A stretch of 64,000 nt of DNA. Origin: Panicum virgatum (taxonomy: Eukaryota; Streptophyta; Magnoliopsida; Poales; Poaceae). Location: assembly GCF_016808335.1 (NCBI RefSeq), contig NC_053147.1, positions 68,570,960 to 68,634,959 of the forward strand, written 5' to 3'. Position 1 is the stretch's first letter, and each line of letters opens with the position of its first letter. The notes beneath the pieces are model-generated. The model searched no databases. It saw nothing but the letters and a program-made list of their open reading frames with translations, and had not been told where the DNA came from. Positions 56,758 through 64,000 of the stretch are shown here, one piece after another. Both the position numbers and the translations under genes were made by a program.

Positions 56758-59700
56758 ATGGCGAGCAGATCCAACCCATACCCTATGGGCGTTTCGGATC
56801 CGTTTCCAGCGGGACGCGCGATCTCGTTCGGGAGTCTTGAGTTCAGAGCAACCGGCAACGGTTACCTCATGCAGCTCCTCTCCTCCGAACGCAACCTCAT
56901 CGCTCCGACTTCGCCAGCCCGACGCAACAGGCGCTCGGGTCAGCGTTCACGACAAGCACGCACGGAGTGGCGTCATGCGGCCCGCCACAGCTCCCCCACG
57001 TGGGTCGAGGCTGGCGTGTCGCAACTCAACATCGCGGCCAGTGGGGCAACCGTTTCATCATCGCGTGCCTCGGCGTCATCTGCGCCGGCACCATCGCCTG
57101 CGGCAGCACTAGTGCCTCCCAGGGGGAACTCGACTTCGGTGTCTCCTTTCCCATTCGGGATGCGCAACGCTGCCACCCACGCCTTGTCAACCGTCGCTGA
57201 CTTCATCGAGCATGAGGATACGCCGGGTCATCATCTTCTGCCGATCCGCAGCCTCAGCGCGTCGTCCCCTGACGAACCCTACCCCGAGACGGCGAGCTCG
57301 ATCGCCGACGACGTCGACTTCTTCATGAACAACTTCACGGCCGAGGAGGCCGAGGACTACTCCGGGGTCCGCGACCCCGACGCTCTCCGCGCGTTCCAGC
57401 TGGCGACGGCCTACTGCCTCACCTGCTCTGAAGACTCCAGCGAGGGGGATTTCGATCCTTCCAGGGAATGCTTCATGGCGGACCTCGCGAACGAGCAAGA
57501 CGACAATGCTCCAGCCAATGACGAGGACGGCGGGGCGGACGTACGGGCAAAGCAACCGGTGGTCCCGCCCGCAGCCCCTTCCTCGTCAAGTTCGGCAAAC
57601 CCAGGAGCTACGTGCCGCACTCGAGCAGCAGCGTACCGTGCCTGGTGCACACGCCCGGACGGCGGGACGTGTGGCCCGGGAGCGCATCCTGGCCGACGAC
57701 AACGTCGACAAATCTCCGGAACTGCAAACGGCCGGCGAGAAACTCGTCGCTGCGGCTTATCTACTTCAAGCTATGCCTGAGCCATCGACACCTTCGGTTC
57801 GCAACCTGCGCCGCGAGGCACAGGAACTCATCGAGCAAGCTGCCGTGCAGCAGGCCGAGAGTTCTGCGTCTCGCATGCGCTCGAAGGCCCCGGAGCAGTG
57901 CGCTGGGACTGCGCACCAGGACCGTGAGGTTTCTGTGCACACACCCCCAGCAGGGAAGGGCAAGGCAGCCGTAGCACCCGGTGCGAGGGCACCCCCGGTA
58001 CACGAGCGCATCGGATGAGTTCCCGTAAGGGAGCGAATCCGCGACACTCGCGGGCACGCTGGCGACGGCGACGCCCGCAACGTCATCAACGGCAGGAGGT
58101 ACACCCCTCGACGGGGTGGACGCTTCGACCCTGAGCACGACAGGGGTGAGTCACCGGAGCCTCCGGGCACCCGGGTGTTCAGTCGGGAGATCCGGACCGC
58201 GCCTTTTCCCCCGTGCTTCCGACAACCCAACACCCTCGTCAAATACTCGGGCGAGACTGATCCTGCAGTCTGGCTCAACGACTACCGCCTAGCGTGCCAG
58301 CTAGGCGGCGCGACGGAAGACGCAGTCATCATCCGCAACCTTCCTCTTCATCTTGCTGATGCCACACGAACGTGGCTCGAGCACTTGCCTGCGGATCAGA
58401 TCTACAGCTGGGCCGACTTGGTCCATATCTTCGTGGGCAATTTCCAGGGCACGTACGTGCGCCCTGGGAACTCCTGGGATCTCAAAGGGTGTCGCCAGAA
58501 GCCCCGCGAGTCCCTGCGTGACTACGTGCGACGCTTCTCCAAGCAGTGCACCGAGCTCCCCAGCGTCACCCATGTCGAGGTCATCAACGCTTTCCTCAAG
58601 GGTACGACGTGCAGGAACTTGGTGCACGAGCTTGCGAGAAGCCGACCCGTTAGCACCAATGAGTTGTTCGACGCTGCCACCAACTACGCCGCCGGCGAGG
58701 AGGCAGTTGGTGCCATCTTCGACGACAAATCGAGCAAGCGCAAGGACAATGCGCCCGCGGAGGGCGGCAACGTCAAGCTCAACGCCCCCGCCAAGAAACA
58801 GAAGCGGGGGAGGAAGGGAAAGAAGCCGGCCCCACCGAACCAGCGCGGGTCGGGGCAGGCAGAGGACTCCGAGGAGGCCTTCGCAGCCGCCCCAGACCGC
58901 AAAGGACCTCGAGGCCCCCCTCGAGGCGGTGGTGGCCAGTTCGACGACATGCTTAAGAAGCCGTGCCCTTACCACAAGGGCCCGGTCAACCATACCCTCG
59001 AGCAGTGCGAGATGCTCAAGAAATACTACAACCGCGTCGCGCATCGCGACGAAGACAAGAAGAAGGATGCTGGCAACAAAGGTGGAGATGACGAGTTCCC
59101 CCCAGTGGAGAACGCCTTCTTCATCTTTGGAGGAACGACGACGAATATGACTTCTCGGCAGCGCAAGCGTGAGCGCCGCGAAGTCTTTTCCGTCACCAAG
59201 GCCACGCCATCCTACCTCAACTGGTCAAAGGACACCATCGCCTTTGGCCGCGAGGACCACCCCGACTACGTCCCGCATCCGGGACGGTATCCGCTCGTTG
59301 TCGACCCCATCATCGGCAACACTCGCTTCTCCAAGGTGCTCATGGACGGAGGCAGCAGCCTCAACATCATGTACGCCCCCACCTTGGAGCTCATGGGGAT
59401 CGGGCTGGACAAGCTACGCCCCAGCAAGTCGCCGTTCCACGGCGTTGCGCCGGGGAAGCGGGTCCAACCCCTCGGCCAGATCGATCTGCCTGTCTGCTTC
59501 GGCACGGCAGCCAACTTCCGCAAGGAGATACTCACCTTTGAGGTGGTGGGGTTTCGAGGATCCTACCATGCCATCCTTGGTCGTCCCTGCTACGCCAAGT
59601 TCATGGCCGTCCCCAACTACACCTACCTCAAGCTCAAAATGCCGGGACCAAAGGGCGTCATCACCATCGGTTCTTCGTTCGAGCACGCCTACGAGTGCGA

Positions 59701-59908
59701 CGTCGAGTGCGTTGAGCGCGCGGAAGCTCAAGCGGAAGACGAGGCCCTCGCAGCCACCCTCGACAAAATGGCAAGCGAGGCCTTGGATTCCACGCACCGA
59801 CATGCCGGGAGCTTCGAACCCACCGAGGGTATCAAGAAGGTGCCCCTCGACCCGAGCCACTCCGACGACAAGGCGTTGCAGATCAGCGCCACCCTCGACG
59901 ACAAATAG
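56758..59908 (+). pseudogene. Gypsy gag and protease, frameshifted
   Basis: The leader region (from ATG 56758) is Ser/Ala/Pro-rich with an acidic segment (DDVDFFMNNFTAEEAEDY). A shift at about 57590 moves coding to the frame of ELRAALEQQRTVPGAHAR, which meets an in-frame TGA at 58016-58018. The gag core follows from about 58190 (YSGETDPAVWLNDYRLACQLGG; RTWLEHLPADQIYSW; SLRDYVRRFSKQC), then a basic linker and one CxYH-type knuckle remnant (CPYHKGPVNHTLEQC). The protease has the active-site motif VLMDGGSSLNIMY and ends GSYHAILGRPCYAKFMAVPN. The frame closes with TAG at 59906-59908, directly in frame with pol. Gag packages element RNA and the protease matures the polyprotein. Confidence 0.88.
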
Positions 59909-62900
59909 GAAGTGGTGCTCGTCGATTTCCTCCGCGCCAACGCTGATATCTTTGCGTGGAGCCCCTCGGACATGCCTGGCATACCGAGGGAGGTCGCCGA
60001 GCACTCTCTTGATGTCCGACCCAACTCCAAGCCGGTGAAGCAACGCCTGCGACGCTTCGACGAGCTCAAGCGCCGGGCGATCGACGAGGAGTTGCAGAAA
60101 CTTCTGGCGGCCGGGTTCATCAAAGAGGTATTCCATCCCGAGTGGCTCGCTAATCCAGTATTAGTAAAGAAAAAGAGTGGAAATTGGAGGATGTGCGTAG
60201 ATTACACTAGTCTAAATAAGGCATGTCCGAAGGTTCCCTTTCCTTTGCCACGAATCGATCAGATTGTAGATACTACTGCGGGATGTGAGCTCTTATCCTT
60301 TCTTGATGCTTACTCCGGTTACCACCAAATCAAGATGAAAGAGTCCGACCAGCTCGCGACTTCTTTTATCACACCTTTCGGCATGTACTGCTACGTTACG
60401 ATGCCCTTTGGCCTCAGAAACGCCGGAGCCACCTATCAACGGTGTATGATCCACGTTTTCGGAGACCAGCTCGGGCGGAGCGTAGAGGCATATGTCGACG
60501 ACATCGTTGTCAAAACCAGGAAGGCGGACGACCTGGTTGCTGATCTCAGGATCGCATTCGATTGCCTACGAGCCAAAGGGGTAAAACTTAACCCCGAGAA
60601 GTGCGTGTTCGGGGTCCCTCGAGGCATGCTCTTGGGCTTCATTGTCTCCCAGCGGGGCATCGAACCCAACCCTGACAAAGTCTCGGCCATCACTCGGATG
60701 GGACCGATCCGAGACCTAAAGGGGGTACAGAGGGTCATGGGATGCCTAGCGTCCCTTAGCCGTTTTATCTCGCATCTCGGCGAGAAAGGCTTAACCCTGT
60801 ATCGACTCTTGAGGAAAACCGAGCGCTTCACGTGGACCCCCGAAGCTCAAGAGGCCCTCGAAAGGCTGAAGGCATCGCTCACCCGTGCTCCCATTCTTAC
60901 ACCACCTACGGACGGCGAGCCCCTCTATCTATACGTGGCCGCGACGACCCAAGTGGTCAGCGCGGTGATCGTTGTGGAAAGACAAGAGGAGGGTCAAGCT
61001 CTGCCCGTCCAGCGGCCGGTGTACTATATCAGCGAGGTATTGTCTGAGACCAAGACGCGCTATCCTCAGATTCAGAAGCTGCTCTACGCAGTAGTGTTGG
61101 CTCGACGCAAGCTGCGCCATTACTTCGAGGCCCACCCCGTCACCGTGGTCTCGTCTTTCCCCTTGGGAGAGATAGCCCGCAACCGGGAAGCCGAGGGCAG
61201 AATCGCCAAATGGTCTGTGGAGCTAATGGGAGAGACACTCACTTACGCCCCCCGCAAGGCAATTAAGTCCCAAATCTTGGCTGACTTCGTGGCTGAATGG
61301 ACGGACATTCAGCTACCCCCATCACAAATCTGGGGCGAATGCTGGACTATGTACTTCGACGGGTCGGTGATGAAAACTGGAGCCGGAGCCGGCCTCCTCT
61401 TCATCTCACCTCTCGGAGAACACATGCGGTATGTGATCCGCTTGCATTTCCCTGCTTCGAACAATATGGCGGAGTATGAGGCCCTCCTCGGTGGCCTCCG
61501 CATCGCCATCGAGCTCAGCGTCAAACGCCTCGATGCGCGCGGTGACTCTCAGCTCGTCGTCGACCAAGTAATGAAGGAGTCCAGCTGTCACGACCCGAAG
61601 ATGGAGGCGTATTGCAACGCAGTACGCCGCCTCGAGGACAAATTCGACGGCCTCGAGCTCAATCACGTCCCGCGCAAGTACAATGAGGACGCGGACGAAC
61701 TGGCCAAGATAGCTTCAGGGCGGACCACCGTCCCCCCGAACATCTTCGCTCACGACATCTCCAGGCCCGCCGTCGAGTTCAAGCAACCGACGGAGGCAGG
61801 CCCCTCGTCCGCCGGACCCTCCGGCGGGAACCCCCCGGCGGACGGGGTCGGGCCCATGGATACTAACTTCGGGACAACCTCCGCGGACGAGGCCGAAGCA
61901 ATGGAAGTTGACGAGGCCCCCGCTTCGCGAGACTGGCGCGTTCAGTACCTCGACTGGATGGTTCGAGGGGTCCTACCCTCGGACCGCGCTCAGGCGCGAT
62001 GCCTTGCCAGGCGGGCCAAGTCCTTCGCTCTAATCGACAACGGGCTACACAAGCGCAGTCCCTCGGGTGTCCTGCAACGTTGCATTCCCATCCCCGAGGG
62101 CAAGGAGCTGATCCGCGACATCCATGCTGGCATCTGCGGCCACCACGCCGCGCCACGCACCCTCGTGGGTAACGCGTTTCGGCAAGGCTTTTACTGGCCC
62201 ACCGCGGTCGCCGACGCCACTGACGTCGTGCAGACTTGCGAGGGATGCCAGTTCTACGCCCGAAAAACACACCTCCCGGCCCATGCTCTGCAGACCATCC
62301 CCATCACGTGGCCGTTCGCCGTGTGGGGGCTGGACCTCGTCGGTCCGTTGAAGAGGGCGCCCGGGAGCTTCACCCACTTGCTGGTGGCGGTTGACAAGTT
62401 CTCCAAATGGATCGAGGCTCGACCCATCGGCAAGATCAAATCCGAGCAAGCAGTCCAATTCTTCACCGACATCGTCTTCAGGTTCGGGGTCCCGAACTCG
62501 ATTATCACCGACAACGGCACCCAGTTCACAGGCAAGAAGTTCTTGGCGTTCTGCGACAGCTTCCACATACGTGTGGACTGGTCAGCTGTGGCTCACCCAC
62601 AGACGAACGGGCAAGTGGAGCGTGCCAATGGCATGATCCTCCAAGGACTAAAGCCGAGGATCTTCAACAAGCTGAACAAGTTCGGCCGAAGGTGGCTCAC
62701 AGAGCTACCCTCGGTCATCTGGAGTCTGAGGACGACCCCGAGCAGAGCTACGGGTTTCTCTCCGTTCTTCCTCGTCTATGGCGCCGAGGCCATCCTCCCC
62801 ACCGACTTGGAATACGGATCGCCAAGGCTCATGGCATATCAAGAGCAACGAAACCAGCGAGCTCGCGAAGACTCGCTGGACCAAGTGGACGAGGCTCGAG

Positions 62901-63169
62901 ACATGGCACTCCTGCATTCCGCGCGCTACCAGCAGTCCCTACGAAGGTACCAAGCGCAGAGAGTCCGGCGCCGAGATCTCAACGAAGGGGACTTGGTGCT
63001 GAGGCTTCGACAGGACAACAGGGGCCGCCACAAGCTCTCGCCTCCATGGGAAGGACCGTACATAATCGCCGAGGTGCTCAAGCCCGGCACGTACAAGCTG
63101 GCAAACGAGAACGGCGAAGTCCTCGCCAACGCTTGGAACATACAACAGCTACGTCATTTCTATCCTTAA
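59909..63169 (+). CDS. Gypsy pol: reverse transcriptase, RNase H, integrase
   Basis: This open frame of about 1085 codons directly follows an in-frame TAG and has no obvious start of its own; it should be made as part of the gag-pol polyprotein. Domains in order: reverse transcriptase ([25 protein letters not shown], catalytic YVDDIVVK); RNase H ([39 protein letters not shown]); integrase with H-H-C-C finger ([18 protein letters not shown]) and catalytic [16 protein letters not shown] and NGQVERAN. It ends [13 protein letters not shown] without a chromodomain, as in the Tat lineage. All catalytic residues I can check are present, unlike the integrase of the other Gypsy element. Confidence 0.93.
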   Translation, partial: EVVLVDFLRANADIFAWSPSDMPGIPREVAEHSLDVRPNSKPVKQRLRRFDELKRRAIDEELQKLLAAGFIKEVFHPEWLANPVLVKKKSGNWRMCVDYTSLNKACPKVPFPLPRIDQIVDTTAGCELLSFLDAYSGYHQIKMKESDQLATSFITPFGMYCYVTMPFGLRNAGATYQRCMIHVFGDQLGRSVEAYVDDIVVKTRKADDLVADLRIAFDCLRAKGVKLNPEKCVFGVPRGMLLGFIVSQRGIEPNPDKVSAITRMGPIRDLKGVQRVMGCLASLSRFISHLGEKGLTLYRLLRKTERFTWTPEAQEALERLKASLTRAPILTPPTDGEPLYLYVAATTQVVSAVIVVERQEEGQALPVQRPVYYISEVLSETKTRYPQIQKLLYAVVLARRKLRHYFEAHPVTVVSSFPLGEIARNREAEGRIAKWSVELMGETLTYAPRKAIKSQILADFVAEWTDIQLPPSQIWGECWTMYFDGSVMKTGAGAGLLFISPLGEHMRYVIRLHFPASNNMAEYEALLGGLRIAIELSVKRLDARGDSQLVVDQVMKESSCHDPKMEAYCNAVRRLEDKFDGLELNHVPRKYNEDADELAKIASGRTTVPPNIFAHDISRPAVEFKQPTEAGPSSAGPSGGNPPADGVGPMDTNFGTTSADEAEAMEVDEAPASRDWRVQYLDWMVRGVLPSDRAQARCLARRAKSFALIDNGLHKRSPSGVLQRCIPIPEGKELIRDIHAGICGHHAAPRTLVGNAFRQGFYWPTAVADATDVVQTCEGCQFYARKTHLPAHALQTIPITWPFAVWGLDLVGPLKRAPGSFTHLLVAVDKFSKWIEARPIGKIKSEQAVQFFTDIVFRFGVPNSIITDNGTQFTGKKFLAFCDSFHIRVDWSAVAHPQTNGQVERANGMILQGLKPRIFNKLNKFGRRWLTELPSVIWSLRTTPSRATGFSPFFLVYGAEAILPTDLEYGSPRLMAYQEQRNQRAREDSLDQVDEARDMALLHSARYQQSLRRYQAQRVRRRDLNEGDLVLRLRQDNRGRHKLSPPWEGPYIIAEVLKPGTYKLANENGEVLANAWNIQQLRHFYP

Positions 63170-63759
63170 GCATTTCAAGCTATTTCTATATTGTTCGTAA
63201 TCGCATTTTAAATTTCCCGAAATAATAAGGAAGCACCCTTATCACTTTTTGGGAACCTTCCCGACCCTCGAGGGCTCGGGCGCGCACGAACACAGAGGTA
63301 CGCCCGGCTTTACCCTCGGCAAAGTCGAGCCTCCCTCGGGGGCTACTACGGGGGGAACCCCCGAACGTCCCCAAAAAAGTCGCTAGTGTTTTTCGAAATA
63401 ATTCCGTTTCGACCCTAAACTTCTCGTATCCTTGGAAAAAACGGACGCGAGGCGTAAGCAACTACGGTACGGGGCTGGCCGAGTCGTGGGGCCGCCTATG
63501 CCTCCGGGATACGGCACCCCCCTCACCACCCTACGCCTACGTTGCTTATGAACGCGAACTTCCTCGCAGATGTTTATCTAAGTCGCATACGAAGAACACG
63601 GAAATAAAGTAAAGGAACACAGGCTCGATCACACAAGGCCTCGACGGGCCACACATTCAAATTACGACAACAAACCTCTTATATTCATAAGGTGCGATTA
63701 CAAAGTGCGACTATGATAAACACTAATCTATCTACAATGGGCTTCGAGGCCCAACTGTC
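63170..63759. other. Spacer between pol and the antisense ORF
   Basis: No gene is recognised. It contains GC-rich phrases (cctcgagggctcgggcgcg) and the probable 3' untranslated region of the antisense ORF. Confidence 0.6.
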
Positions 63760-64000
63760 CTACAGGCAACCATCCCCCCCTTGCGGGCCCTCAGGGGCGT
63801 CGAACTCGGCGATGGGAGGGATGTCCGCTTCGAGCTTCTCGGCAAGAACGGTGGTGAACTCCTCCGCGGCTGCGTCGGCTTCATCCATAATGGCCGACGC
63901 GGCGTCCGCGTCAGCGTCATCAGGAACGACGTACCCCGACGACACCTTCTGGAGATCCATGAGGTAATGCGTCGAGGCCACGGCGAGAGCCCGCAGGACA
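63760..64000 (-). CDS. C-terminal part of the antisense ORF (Transposase_28-associated), runs off the window
   Basis: The minus-strand frame is open to the window edge and ends at 63760. It encodes LMDLQKVSSGYVVPDDADADAA and an acidic alanine-rich tail. This position, convergent with pol, and the GYVVP-type tail match the antisense ORF of other grass Tat-type elements. The N-terminal domain lies beyond the window, so identity rests on context. Confidence 0.6.
   Translation of the reverse strand, partial: VLRALAVASTHYLMDLQKVSSGYVVPDDADADAASAIMDEADAAAEEFTTVLAEKLEADIPPIAEFDAPEGPQGGDGCL

Larger units (their letters stand above)
55274..64000 (+). mobile_element. Tat-type Ty3/Gypsy retrotransposon, 3' end outside the window
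   Basis: The order is 5' LTR, primer binding site, gag, protease, reverse transcriptase, RNase H, integrase, a non-coding spacer and the end of a minus-strand antisense ORF. This is the layout of grass Tat-lineage elements without a chromodomain. The element shares its 20-base primer binding site with the Gypsy element at 16365-29090 but not its LTR sequence. At least three coding lesions exist. The 3' LTR is not in the window, so age cannot be estimated. Confidence 0.95.

Noticed and set aside
58301..59044. Minus-strand frame of 247 codons opposite gag
   Set aside because: Shadow of the gag/protease frame, no recognisable domain.

Overview
The window is nuclear DNA from a grass, most likely a panicoid. 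The signs are a six-exon, GC-rich phytoene synthase that looks like grass PSY2, and the dense nesting of CACTA, hAT, Mutator-like, LINE and Tat-type Gypsy elements. Only two genes appear intact. One is a DWNN/zinc-knuckle/U-box E3 ubiquitin ligase gene (PQT3/RBBP6 type, minus strand, seven exons, 692 codons). The other is phytoene synthase (plus strand, six exons, 406 codons). For both, the exon lengths add up to an exact multiple of three with GT-AG junctions and no internal stop. Everything else is transposons, gene fragments or spacer.

Layout: (1) 1-11020 is the right part of a CACTA (En/Spm) transposon with decayed TNP2-like and TNP1-like genes. Two smaller CACTA elements are nested in its transposase gene, one in an exon and one beside an intron acceptor. 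(2) 11200-14220 is a 3'-truncated LINE on the minus strand. (3) A tandem segmental duplication follows. Copy A is about 14605-31463 once insertions are removed; copy B is about 33000-37920. Each copy holds a broken phloem-protein-2 (PP2) gene, a broken strictosidine-synthase-like gene and the 3' end of the E3 ligase gene. Only copy B runs into the complete ligase gene. Copy A has taken in a CACTA MITE, a hAT MITE, a 12.7-kb Gypsy element (itself carrying an LTR retrotransposon fragment) and a 5'-truncated LINE. Copy B has taken in a 2.2-kb Mutator-like element. The sister copy supplies the empty site for most of these insertions. (4) 37642-43045 is the ligase gene and its promoter, with a 980-bp foldback element inserted in an array of GGCCCA palindromes. 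(5) 43046-51000 is mostly non-coding: a long (AT)n tract, small MITEs, and an unclassified repeat carrying paired GCGGACNGTCCGC palindromes like those in the LTR at 18959-20643. (6) 51261-54307 is phytoene synthase. (7) From 55274 to the window edge is a second Tat-type Gypsy element, plus strand, with 5' LTR, primer binding site, gag-pro, pol and the start of an antisense ORF.

The genes do not form a pathway. The ligase would act in protein turnover in nucleus or cytosol, and phytoene synthase in plastids at the entry to carotenoid synthesis. The structural interest lies in the record of nested insertions, the antisense ORFs of the Gypsy elements, and the palindromic arrays found in two unrelated-looking repeats. 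Exon limits were derived by hand from translations and splice motifs; family assignments rest on recognised domains, not on database searches.
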